A stretch of 64,000 bases of DNA from assembly GCA_951802425.1 (NCBI GenBank), contig OX637795.1, positions 3,266,501-3,330,500 of the forward strand, read 5' to 3'. Below are positions 32,385 to 43,912 of this stretch, piece after piece. The notes beneath the pieces are model-generated. The model searched no databases, was not told where the DNA came from, and was given only the letters and a program-made list of their open reading frames with translations. A program made the translations under genes and the position numbers. The stretch is from Clavaria fumosa. Lineage: Eukaryota > Basidiomycota > Agaricomycetes > Agaricales > Clavariaceae. How positions within the stretch are numbered: position 1 is the stretch's first letter; each line of letters opens with the position of its first letter.

Positions 32385-33226
32385 GTTCATGCAATGGAAG
32401 ATACCGTGTCGTGTCTGTCGTTGGTCAGTTATCACGAGCTCAGGACATACCCCGGCGTCAGCGCGTCTCACTCTCTTCGTTCCCTCTTCCTGCCTTTTTT
32501 CCTTTTTGTTGTCGTTGGCATCTCTTTCTCACTCACATCTCTTGCTTCTCGTTGCATCACTGGCACGCACTGTTCTGCTCGCCTTTTCTTAGCTCCACCT
32601 AACCAGCCAAGTGCGTCTGCGGCAGCTTCGACAAGGATTAAATCCAGACACTGGTGTGTCTCTCCGTGGAGCAGACAGATTATTTTGTATGAGAACTCTG
32701 GTTCGACTGCCTGCTTTTCACTGTGCTAGCCGCAAACGTCACTGGCACGCTTGTCGCAGCAGCTCCCTCATAACTTGCCATCCCGATATACAGTCATGCA
32801 CCTCTCCAAATCCCATACTCTGCCAATCAATGTGAGGAAGAGGTTCGGCGATGCAGCGGTGCAGCGCAGCCTCTTTTATTATCATGCATGTTATATGTTA
32901 CGTGTCGTGTGTGGATCCCGACAAGCATCCCGCCCCCCACAGCGCAGCGTCGTCGGAGTCGGACATGATGTGCTCATTTACAGCGTCTACTGATAAAGGT
33001 CCCGGTGGGGCAATGAGAGGCGGGAGATGTGTATTTTTGGTGAGAAAGCGATGTCTCCGACAATGAAGAGAAAACGAGGGGACAACGAAGAAGGAACGAG
33101 TGAGAGTGAGACGCGCTTTGGACGCCGTGATTATGAAGTCTGGAAGTGTGGCGAACGACGGACAACACGACGAGACCAAGCCTGCTGGGTAACTTCATAA
33201 TGACTAGCAGATGACTCTGAATTCAC
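32385..33226. repeat. Copy 1 of the NLR-upstream spacer repeat
   Basis: This matches about 16047-16904 and leads without interruption into the 5' flank of NLR 2 at 33227. It provides the empty site of the YR-retrotransposon (33221-33240). The corresponding stretch is missing after pseudogene C, where similarity stops near 43535. Confidence 0.8.
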
Positions 33227-33440
33227 GTCTGCGTCGGAGCTCACAACGATAAGTCAAGAGTGACTTGTAGCGAGCACACTTCGCAGCTTTGTTTGGGCCT
33301 GTGTGCCGCAACACCACCTCGGAATAACACGCATCAACAGAGCGCACAGTTTGTTCGTCGTTATCGATAAGCACCGCGGCGTCCGTCTTGGATTTGCCAC
33401 TCATCATCGACAAGTCCTATATAGACTCCTGTATCACAGT

Positions 33441-36400
33441 ATGCGCGAGCCACTCAGCACTGCCTTAGCGAAGATGAAGTTATCGTTGGGACCCCGCTCG
33501 ACTGCCTTCGTCAGTCTCCAGAATGCTCTCAGCCTGTTCAAAGAGGTCGCAGGCAGGACAGGTGTGCCAGGACTTCAGGAAGGCATCAAGGGCTTCGTCA
33601 TTCTCCTTGATGCTGTTCAGGTGTGCAATTCATCTTCATCTCATTTACCGTACTGTCACACTGCTCACCCATCCCTCACCCAGAAAACCGCACAAAATGA
33701 CGATGACTTGGTTTCACTGGCCCAACGTGTTCAGGACTTGGATGCCATGCTGAAGAGGGTGTTGAATACCAATAATGGTGTTTTGTCAGAGGCCATGGTT
33801 GACCGTATCAACTGTCTTTCCGAGTAAGTCACCATCCCTTGGTGTGTACATTGCTTATCCTGGATGGAAGATCATGGAAGTCCATGGGTGCCCGGGCTCA
33901 ACATATGGTTGCTCGGAACTATGCCAAACGTGTCCTCGCCCGTGACCAAAATGCCCTCGAGATTGCAGGCTGCATTTCTACTATCCATTGGTCTATTGAA
34001 AGTTTTCTGGTGAGTATGTATGCCATACCATTTACACTCCCTAAATGAAGCTCTCTGGATGTCAGGTTGAAAGCACATTAGCAATTGAGTTTGCCCTTGA
34101 TGTAAGTTTATCAGCACCAAATCTGACAAATGCCAAAACCTGACTGTTTAAATGACTAGGAACATGTTGGGTTCACAAGAAATGTTATGACCCGAATTGA
34201 GGACAAAATTGAGAGAAATCAAGAGGGCATTGAAGTTTGTTTTGTTCTGTCGGCATTCCTTGCCCAGTTTCTGACCTAAATCATGTATCAGGAAATCAAG
34301 ATGAAACTTGATGTTTATGGTAGTAGTTTTGTCTGGCTGCAGTACTTTACTGATGCTGACTTGTACAGGTGGCTTGAATCCTCCGTATGCAATTATGGCC
34401 CATTTCCGTCACAAGGGGAAGCTAGTCCCTTGTCTCCCTGGAACCCGTGTTGAGGTTCTTGAAGAAGTATTCCGGTGGATTAGTTATACTGAGTGCACCT
34501 GGGACCAGGAGTGTGTGCCTGTGCCCTCTCCGGGCCTCAGTAGACCTGTGGGAAGCCCATGCATATTCTGGATCAATGGTTTAGCTGGAAGTGGGAAGAC
34601 CACAATTGCATTTACTTGTGCGGAGCATTGTCGGGAGAAAGGCATCCTGGCTGCAAACTTCTTTTGCTCCAGGGACAATGCTGACTGCAGTAACATCAAA
34701 CTGGTATTCACTACCATTGCCTATCAGATGGGGAAATTTTGCCCAGAGTTCAAAGTTCTCCTTTCAAGTATTCTTGGGTCGGACCCAGACATTGTCTACT
34801 CTGATGTCTCCTATCAACTGGAAAAGTTGATCGTGGAGCCATTGATTGCTGTCAGAAACAAATTCCCTCCAAGTGTGGTGGTGATTGATGCATTGGATGA
34901 GTGCAAAGATGACAATGCCACATCAACCATTTTGGCATCCTTGTCTCGACACATTGACAAGCTGTTCCCATTGCAATTCCTCATCACCAGTAGACCTATT
35001 CATAAAATCACTAGGGGTTTTCAAGATCCTCATCTCAGCAATGCAACCAGACCTTTGATTCTTCATCAGGTTGACTTGGATATTGTTGAAAGTGATATTC
35101 AGTACTATTTGGAATGGCATCTTGATGAGATCAAGGACCAATATCACATTCTTGCTCCCTGGCCATCTTCTGCAGATATTGAAACCTTGACACATATGTC
35201 TTCAGGGCTCTTCATTTTTGCTGCCACTGCAGTAAGGTTCATTGGGATGGCTGATCCAGGTGATCCCATGGCACAATTGGAGGTACTTTTACAAAAAAAC
35301 CCTGTTGCTGGCACATCTCCACAGCAGCATCTAGATCAGTTGTACTCTCAAGTGCTCAAAAGCACATTTCCAAATATTTCTGACCAACTTGCAGCCAAGT
35401 TGCGCTTGTTTCTTGGAGCTGTTGCCCTCCTCCAGGACCCTCTCCCAATAGATCAATTGGAGGATATGCTTGATCACAAGATAAACCACTATCTTCAGCA
35501 ATTGCAGTCAATCATGATCATCCCAGCAGACAGAGTTGGAGTTATCCAGTTAATCCACCCATCATTTTTTGACTTTATTGTGGACCACAAGAGATGCCAG
35601 GAAGTGCAGGCACTGCAGTTCAGAGTCAACTCTCAGATGCAACACACCATTCTTGCCAAGAAGTGCCTGACCTTGATGACAAAATTGAAAAAGGATATAT
35701 GTGGCATAGGAGATCCTACAAAATTCAACCATGAAGTGCCAGGTCTCTCAGAAAAGATATCAAAAAATATCTCATGCAGTCTAGAGTATGCATGTAGACA
35801 TTGGGGATTGCATCTTTGCAGTGGATTGCTTTCAAGTGACCTATGGCAGCTTTTGAAAGATTTCTGCTTGAAGTATTTGGTGAACTGGATTGAGGTCTGC
35901 AGTCTCCTTGGTTACCTGAAAGATGCAGTTCAGATGTTGGTGGCTGTGCAGAGATGCCTGAAGGTATGTCCATGATTTGAAGCTCTGGGATAGGTGAAGC
36001 TGACAAGTATTTTGCAGATGAATGGCCCTAGAGATGCAGTTGTCCCAGCATTGCTTTATGACAGTGAAAGAATGATTCAAGAGTTCTTTCCAGCACTTAG
36101 TGCATCTGCCTTGCAGGTGTATTTCACTGCACTGCCCTTCATGCCAGTGGGCACTGAACTTTACAAGGCCCATCATGATAAAATGAATGGATTGGTATTG
36201 GTAGAAGGAGCATTGCAAAAACATTGGAGTGCATGTGTGCAGGTCATGGAGCATTCTGGTATGGTGACATCAGTGTCATTCTCTCCAGATGGCACAAGGA
36301 TAGTCTCAGGGTCATATGACAAGACTGTGAGACTGTGGGATGCAGTCACTGGTGCTCATTTACAAACACTCAAGGGCCATTCTCATGATATCACTTCAGT

Positions 36401-37982
36401 GTCATTCTCTCCAGATGGCACAAGGACAGTCTCAGGGTCCAGGGACCACACTGTGAGACTGTGGGATGCAGTCACTGGTGCTCATTTACAAACACTCAAG
36501 GGCCATTCTCACCAAGTCACATCAGTGTCATTCTCTCCAGATGGTACAAGGATAGCCTCAGGGTCTGATGACAAGACTGTGAGATTGTGGGATACAGTCA
36601 CTGGTGCTCATTTACAAACACTTAAGGGCCATTCTGAAAGGGTCACATCAGTGTCATTCTCTCCAGATGGCACAAGGATAGTCTCAGGGTCCAGGGACAA
36701 GACTGTGAGACTGTGGGATGCAGTCACAGGTGCTCATTTACAAACACTCAAGGGCCATTCTCACCAAGTCACATCAGTGTCATTCTCTCCAGATGGTACA
36801 AGGATAGCCTCAGGGTCTGATGACAAGACTGTGAGATTGTGGGATGCAGTCACTGGTGCTCATTTACAAACACTCAAGGGCCATTCTGATGATATCACTT
36901 CAGTGTCATTCTCTCCAGATGGCACAAGGATAGTCTCAGGGTCTTATGATGAGACTGTGAGACTGTGGGATGCAGTCACTGGTGCTCATTTACAAACACT
37001 TAAGGGCCATTCTTCTGTTATCACTTCAGTGTCATTCTCTCCAGATGGCACAAGGATAGTCTCAGGGTCCTGGGACCACACTGTGAGACTGTGGGATGCA
37101 GTTGCTGGTGCTCATTTACAAACACTTAAGGGCCATTCTGATTGGGTCAGATCAGTGTCATTCTCTCCAGATGGCACAAGGATAGTCTCAGGGTCTGATG
37201 ACAAGACTGTGAGACTGTGGGATGCAGCCACTGGTGCTCATCTACAAACACTCAAGGGCCATTCTGATTCTATCACATCAGTGTCATTCTCTCCAGATGG
37301 CACAAGGATAGTCTCAGGGTCCAGGGACAAGACTGTGAGACTGTGGGATGCAGTCACTGGTGCTCATTTACAAACACTCAAGGGCCATTCTGATCTCATC
37401 ACATTAGTGTCATTCTCTCCAGATGGCACAAGGATAATCTCAGGGTCTTCTGATGAGACTGTGAGACTGTGGGATGCAGTCACTGGTGCTCATTTACAAA
37501 CACTCATGCGCCATTCTGAAAGGTTCACATCAGTGTCATTCTCTCCAGATGGCACAAGGATAGTCTCAGGGTCCTTGGACCACACTGTGAGACTGTGGGA
37601 TGCAGTCACTGGTGCTCATTTACAAACACTCAAGGGCCATTCTAGTCCTATCACATCAGTGTCATTCTCTCCAGATGGCACAAGGATAGTCTCAGGGTCC
37701 TGGGACCAGACTGTGAGACTGTGGGATGCAGTTACCAGCCAATTTCTGAGTGTCCATGTTGATGAAAATAATGGACATTCATGGCCACATGTGACAGACA
37801 AGGGATGGTTATGCAATCCTTTGAGAAATTGTAGACTCTGCTGGATTCCTGCTGCTTATCGCAGAATCTTAAGCTCTACTAGTGATGCTATAGCAATTGT
37901 GACCTATGATGATCAGCTTATTGTGATCAAATTGTCTCCCCTGTATTCTTACCTACAAACTTGTGCAGCATTGGATCAATAA
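33441..37982 (+). CDS. NLR 2: N-terminal helical domain, NACHT and 12 WD40 repeats, 1385 aa predicted
   Basis: The exons are equivalent to NLR 1: 33441-33620, 33684-33823, 33871-34009, 34066-34101, 34160-34234, 34292-34319, 34369-35963 and 36018-37982 (1386 codons with stop). The N-terminal and NACHT parts differ from NLR 1 by only a few residues, including a two-residue insertion near Walker B (KDDNATST versus KDDTST). Walker A GLAGSGKTT and Walker B VVVIDALDEC are intact. The 12 WD40 repeats (36252-37763) have a different set of residues at the variable positions. The C-terminal tail is almost identical to NLR 1. Upstream it keeps the uninterrupted spacer, unlike NLR 1. No disabling change seen. 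The ligand and N-terminal effector type are unknown. Confidence 0.9.
36252..37763 (+). repeat. 12 tandem 126-bp repeats encoding WD40 blades of NLR 2
   Basis: The units are the same 126 bp as in NLR 1. Units 3 (36504-36629) and 5 (36756-36881) are almost identical and share rare variants (AGATGGTACAAGG, ATAGCCTCA), although they are not adjacent. Confidence 0.95.
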
Positions 37983-38136
37983 ATTTGATTGCTCATGTTT
38001 TCCCATGGTTGCAATCTTGTGGTTCACTTACCCTCATTCCTTATGCCACAGCTGCATATTCAGTTGATTCAGCCTTTTGCAAAATGGTTGGCAGATCTTG
38101 AATTCTGATGATACTTCAATAAAAGGCAAAACTATT

Positions 38137-38891
38137 TGTTGGAAATCGAAGCCAATAGCTAAAATGCCTCACCAATTGCACCACATTATGTCACATTGCT
38201 TGTACCACTAGTGTAAATCCCTCACATAGCACTGCAGTAGCATAGCCATGTAGGATTGTGTATTTAAGTAAGATAGGCCTCATTCATACACGACTACTTG
38301 TGACACTTGTGACAGATCACGTGCTCACTCACATGAGTCCCGAACACAAGTGCAAGTATCAAACTTACATTCTCTTTGTCCTCATCTTGCAGCTTTGTCA
38401 ATCTTTTCTTTGGTGTAATATATTCTCTAAGGTTTCCAATACTTGTTCTGACTGAGCGGGGCTGTTTTGGCATTGGGGAGAATTAAACAGAAAATAAATT
38501 GGTCAGCAAATTTCCTTCAACACTTTACTACAACCTCATCTCTGTCCCATTGCAATCTCAAATCAAAAAACTGGCTCCTGGGAACCTTTCTTAATCTGTA
38601 GCAGCAGACTTCTCAGGAGCTGGATTGGCTAAAAATATGGTTTTGCAGGAGGAGATACAAGTCTAATAATTTCCACCTGCCAAAATGACAGGAGCGTGAC
38701 AAAATTGATCATGTGCAAGTAGTCATGTATGAACAAGGCCTATCTTAGCAGAGATGGGACTGGATGCCCCATTGGTTTGTGACTAATACACCAAGTATCC
38801 CCTATGCTGTTCAATCCCTCTCTAGTATCAATGTTGTCCTTGCTCTCTATGAGGGGTGCCTCACAAACCAACTCAAAACATAAATTCTATA
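38137..38891 (+). mobile_element. 755-bp LTR-like insertion (solo LTR or non-autonomous element)
   Basis: The insertion is absent from the otherwise matching flank of NLR 1. It is bordered by the 5-bp duplication CTATT (38132-38136 and 38892-38896). It starts TGTTGGAAATC and ends TTCTATA, like the copia LTR in this window (TGTTGAGATT...TTCTATA). Inside is an inverted repeat of about 32 bp (TAAGATAGGCC... near 38267-38299 and 38714-38747). There is no significant open frame. The termini and target duplication fit a solo LTR or a small LTR-derived element. Confidence 0.75.
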
Positions 38892-39298
38892 CTATTATTC
38901 CTCCCTTGATTCTCAGTGGATTTGTTTGGTTGTGGATGAAAAACACATTTGAGAGACTCAGAATATTCTGGGTAGTCATTGACAAAGTGCTGGAAAACTT
39001 TGATACACCCATATCCCATATCTCATTCAATGTTCAACAGATTTGCATGGTATTATGCCCACTCCACATACTTTAATAGAGGGAATGATATGCCAAAAAG
39101 GGCAGAGAGATTTCAGTGAGAATTTAAGATGCTTGTCAGCAGTACCAGTGAGTCATTGTTATGGATCTGGTGCTGGACATGGATCACTGGGAGTCAGAAT
39201 GACTCAGACCATTCCTCAATTATATCTAGAGTTCAGCCTACAGCATGTCCCTGCTCTACCAAAAAGGAGATATGTGAGATTGATCCTGCTGCCTGCAA

Positions 39299-42200
39299 TC
39301 AAATAACACTCTGCATTCCATCTTTGTCCCATTTGTGCACAGAGCTGTCCCTCGAGCCGGACAAGAAAGATGTGCCGTCTGGCGCGCTCACAGCAGGAAG
39401 GATGCTGTGACCAGAATGGCCCTCGTAGCGTGTCACTAGCACGCCAGTCAGCGCGTTGTACACCTCCACGGTCCCGTCTTGGTGCCCAGAGACAATGTGT
39501 ATGTTGCGCAGCCAAGACACAGAAGTCACGCCTGACAAGGCGGAGATAGTCCGCAAGCCTGCGTTCCATTCTTCTTCAATGCCACTCAGCACCGTCACCC
39601 CGTTGGGAAAGCAGTACGTCCCGCAGACCAGCGACTTCCTTGAGTGGAAGGCAGTACTAAGACATGGAGCTGTAGCGGGGAATCACGAATGAACTCGAAG
39701 GCATTCGGGATAAATCGCTCCGCATCGATGAAATGCGAACAAGCCAGTTATCGCTGTGGGCCTGGACCTTCTGCAAAGCAAGCCCCGTATAAGTATTCAC
39801 GAACGAGAGTCGTAAGAGAATACTCACTTCAAGCCACTCCGTCGCTCTGTGCAGCAGAGGGATTGCACAATCCAAGTGACCAAGAAGGCCCAGCGCCTCT
39901 TCCCAGAAGATCAGGCCTTCTCATGCAAAGCATCGCAGCTTGACCATGAGTGGGTCATTGGGTCTCGTTTCCAAGGTTCGTCGTAAAGGTCACGCCCAAA
40001 AAGTGCATGCATACTCCAACGCGCCGCTTTTCCTAAGACCGCGCACCTCGTCGGGCTGCGCCCATCAGCATGGGGCGGAAGGTCACAAACATTCTGCTTC
40101 AGCTCTTGGTTCATTAGAAGTAAACATCTGTGTGAGAGCTGGGCATATTGCTGTACGCGATCGACAAAAAAGGCCTTCGTCACTCTCTTCGGCGAGATCG
40201 GATGATCACAGAATGTTTCGTGACGCGTCTCCACGGGACCGCCCTCTGGGACTTTCAGCACTGGCAAGAGTGGATTTAACACCTTGCCGACTGTGCTCAG
40301 GTTCCGAATGACCGCATCAGGTTCTACAGAAAGTAGATCAAAGTGGGCCTGCCGCGTGAGAGGGTTATACACGAGGACGATGGAAACAATGACTTCAGCA
40401 GCAACGGGCCGCTCCTTCGGGAAAGAACCTTCAAGTAAGTTGTTGTACAGCTTCTTCAGGCTTCCCGGTCCCGACTCATATTCACTACCTTCCGTCGATT
40501 CACCGCCGCCAAGCCATGTCTTCCGCTCAATGCTGGGCGTCCTCGAGCCGTCACTGTCATCACTCGCGTCGACTGATCTCCTTCAACCGCAGCTCGGGCT
40601 TTGATACGTGTAAAGAGAAGACGCGAGAGCACGCAATAGCAGCGAAGATGAACAATCCGGAGCTCTTCAGTGCCAGGGCCTTCACATCGTGTGGATCCGG
40701 GAACTTCAGGTCGGTAAAAGTGCTTTCCTGGGCGAGTGTTCGCAACCTGTGACCGATAAATGTCTCGAGATCCTTCCGCACCTCTTCCGGGGGCTCTGTG
40801 ATCAGATTGAGCACATCCGGAGACAGATTCTCAAATGCAGAGGATAGTTCATTCATGGTCCGGCTTGTGATCAGGAATTTGATCTGAGGCGGCAAGTCTT
40901 TGAGACCAGCCGCCAGCACCCGGATGAGAGGAGACATCCTCGGCCCTCGAAATTCATCAAGCGCATCGATCACCATAAGAATCGGCTGGTCGATGGCTGC
41001 AGACCGGATCGGCTGCACGATCAGCCGCCCGAACTGCTGCTGCAACTGTTCCCCCTGGACGACGTCGGTTGTCTTCAGACACAGCAAGACTTCGGCAAAC
41101 TTCGGCAGGCGCCCGGCAAGCTGGTACGCGAGGGCGGGGAAGGGATGGTCGAGGCTGCGGACACCTTCGACCTTGCCCCGTCTGCAGAAATACCGCACGC
41201 GAAGGCGGCCGGTCTTATCTGCGGACGGCGCGACGGTCTGTGCAATCATCGACTTCCCGCAGCCGGCCGTGAGTCACCCACCAAAACATCAAACTGCATT
41301 TTATGATCGTTGAAGCCAGTCTTAACAAGGGATCCCTCAAGTAATGAACCCAGAATGAGAGTATATGTGACCTACCTGATAACGCTCGACGATGTGTTGG
41401 ATTTGCTGTACATAATTCTTTATCTGGTCCTGATCTTGGGCAACAACTCGGTGGTGGAGGAGGGATAATAAGGGTTGGGGGTGGTGCTGGTGCTGGTGCT
41501 GGTGCTGGCCGCGGCTGCTTGGTAGGAGACGCCGTCGTCGTCGAGGTCGCCGTCGTCACCCCAGTCATCCCTGTCGTGTGTTCGCCCAGTTCACCCGATG
41601 CGTAGCCGGAGGGCTTGCGACTGTGGCGCTTGCCGCCCTGCCCGTGCGCATGATTACCATTAATACTGATGTTGTTGTTGCCGTTGGGGTGCGCAAGCGA
41701 TGTCGCCGGCTGCTGTGGGTGCTTGGGGTCTACGTCTGGTACGCGCTTGTACACGCGGACCTCGCAGCCCAGTTCCTCGGCGCCCTCGATGGGCTGATAC
41801 AGCGGCGACGACGTCACGAGGACGCGTCGGCTGATGCGCCGCCCGCGCTCGAGGATGAGCGCAAGGGCAGCGTGGGAAATGTGCCTCTGCTTGTTGTGGT
41901 GAGTGTGTAGCGGATGCTTTCGCAAGTAATTAAGGAAACCAATAAGAATATTAGAGCTGGAGTGGCCGTGGTTGGTCAGCCACAGACAAGTGCAGGAGCA
42001 CTAGAGAGGAAAGAACGTAATGATCGATGAAGACGTGGATCAAGGGGTCCGGCGGCTGCGGCGCCGGGGGGCTAGCGTCGACTTTGGCAGGGCTTACGGG
42101 GGAGTTGTCAGCCAGGACGGCAGCGAGAGACGCCGCGTCCTCCGGGAACAGCAAGCGCAACTTGTGCGCGAGAGTGCGAAGCTGGAGAGGAGAGTCTGGG

Positions 42201-43313
42201 GGCTCGGCGGGGATCGTGAGGGGTATACGGAGCGATGGCGTGGACCGGCTGCGACGCAGGCCGGAGTCGTCCTCGATAGCGGAGGCCGCGGCGCGTTGGC
42301 TCTGCTTGTCTAAGTGATTGCGCGGGGGTGTCCCCGGGGTCGACTTGTAGGGCATGGCTGGGGGTTATTGGACGAGGAAGAGTCGACATCACGGCCCGCG
42401 CTGGCTTCTGCGGGTGCGTCCGCCAGCTGGCCGCGCACGGTCGAGCGGGGGTGCTGCGGATGGTCGACGACGCCAGCATCTCTGACCAGGATACGCGGCG
42501 TCTTGCTCTTCTTCCGGCGGCGCATGCGTCGCGGCTGGACGACGTGCCGCCAGACACTCCCCACGCCCACGGTACCGCTCTGAGCAGGTACGACGGCCGC
42601 CGCCGCAGCAGCAGCAGCAGCCACAGCGGTGGCGTGGGAGGTGGACCGGCCGGTGCGCTGAATGGCGGACTGGGCGCGCTGCGTTGCGAGGGCCCGCTCG
42701 TCGGCGATGAAGTTTAGTGCTTCGTCGAGATAACCTAGCGACGGTGCCGAGTCGAGCGAGTCGAGCGAGCCAAGCGTCGGGTGGGCAGCGGCGGCATGAG
42801 CGTCGGCGTCGGCATCGGCGTCAGGGGGTCCGGACGGCCGGTCGCCAGGGTCGCCCTCCGTGTCCGAGCCCGAGACGGACGACTCCTCGTCGGACACGGT
42901 GGCGGGTGGGGACGGGGAGTCAGGTGCGGGGTGCGAGTCGGTGCCGTCGTGCGACGAGGTGGAGGTTCGCCTGGCGGGACCAGTGCGAGTCGCAGGAAGG
43001 GGCGTGGTTGAATTCGGTGGACGATGGAGAGAGCAGCTCGGACGTGGTGTTCACGAGGGGGACGCCGATGGCCCGCGGAGGCTGGAGGTAGTTGAGGGCG
43101 CAGAAGACTGGTGTCCATGAGCCGAGATCAGGCTGTTCTGCGTGAAGAAAAAGATAAGCGATGGCGTGCAACGGAAGAAGCGAGCTCACCGTCGGAGGTA
43201 GGGTCGCTGATAACAGAATAAGAAGAGAAAGGACTGAGGGGAGTTGGGGTAGTGGCGGTTGGACTTGGTGGAGTGGGTTGAACCGCTGAACTTGGAGAAT
43301 GAAGCATAATCAT
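39299..43313 (-). pseudogene. Chimeric pseudogene C: NYN 5' half fused to NACHT and WD40 pieces
   Basis: This has the same architecture as pseudogene B: NYN exons 1-3 up to the proline-rich linker (43313-41465), the same switch into the NACHT exons (about 41450), NACHT (41249-40560), the helical extension, and the first WD40 repeats (39598-39299). Compared with copy B it has lost about 270 bases just upstream of and including Walker A (junction near 41273). It retains more of the NACHT-WD40 linker, including a canonical GTGAGT splice donor near 39835. Frameshifts break the NYN part (for example near 42965 and 42310). A protein is not expected. Confidence 0.85.
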
Positions 43314-43660
43314 ACAGGTTTGAGATGGATGGCTATTATGAGAGAGGAATTAAAGGGAAAGATTGACGAGCGAGGAGGGAACGTGTTCGAGGCGTGGACA
43401 GCAAGCGAGAACGGTTGGTTGGCAGCAGCAGGAAAAAAGACATGACCAAATTTCCAAAAGTTGTCACACTTTTGAGTCACATTTCAGAAGAAGGGGGTCA
43501 CATGTACAGCCACCGATCACAGCCAAATGCCGTTACCCTTTCGCCTTGTTTATCTCATTCATTTGTCTATGTTGTTTTCTGCTGTCCAACAGGAATAGCA
43601 CATCTCCTCATCCTCTACTGTGGGGGTCACAGCAATTATGAGGATGGATGCCAACATGTG

Positions 43661-43912
43661 TATAGAATAAAACTAAAGACAGTCTATTAGCTCAGTCGAA
43701 GTACGGACTGAGCTTGTAGTTACCTAAAGACAGTCTATTCTATATTATCCTGTTAGAATAGATGTCTAAACGGAAGAGAGAACATTCGTTACTCACAGCT
43801 CAGTCGAAGTACGGACTGAGCTGTGCAAAGAGAAAAACACACGGCTAAAAGACTAATTGAATGTCCGATTGGGTAAGCGGTATTGTAACCGGTAATACCG
43901 ACAATCTCAACA
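43661..43912 (-). repeat. 3' LTR of the copia element
   Basis: 252 bp with TG...TA ends on the minus strand (TGTTGAGATT...TTCTATA). It carries two copies of a perfect hairpin: AGCTCAGTC, 8-nt loop, GACTGAGCT, at 43689-43714 and 43797-43822. The 5' LTR carries the same. Confidence 0.95.

Larger units (their letters stand above)
22787..33226. repeat. Unit 1 of a tandem duplication of about 10.4 kb
   Basis: Unit 1 contains NLR 1 (+), the NYN-NACHT-WD40 chimeric pseudogene (-) and the spacer repeat ending at 33226. Unit 2 (33227-43540) repeats NLR 2 (+) and the second chimeric pseudogene (-) in the same order and orientation. The boundary is visible because the sequence starting GTCTGCGTCGGAGCTCACAA occurs at 22788 and 33227. 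The offset between the units is about 10,439 bases. Confidence 0.9.
33227..43540. repeat. Unit 2 of the tandem duplication of about 10.4 kb
   Basis: It contains NLR 2 (+), a 755-bp LTR-like insertion that unit 1 lacks, and chimeric pseudogene C (-). It loses similarity to unit 1 after about 43535, so its spacer repeat is missing or was never copied. Confidence 0.85.

Noticed and set aside
25798..37763. 126-bp repeats as noncoding satellite DNA
   Set aside because: They keep one reading frame throughout and encode canonical WD40 units flanked by unique coding sequence.
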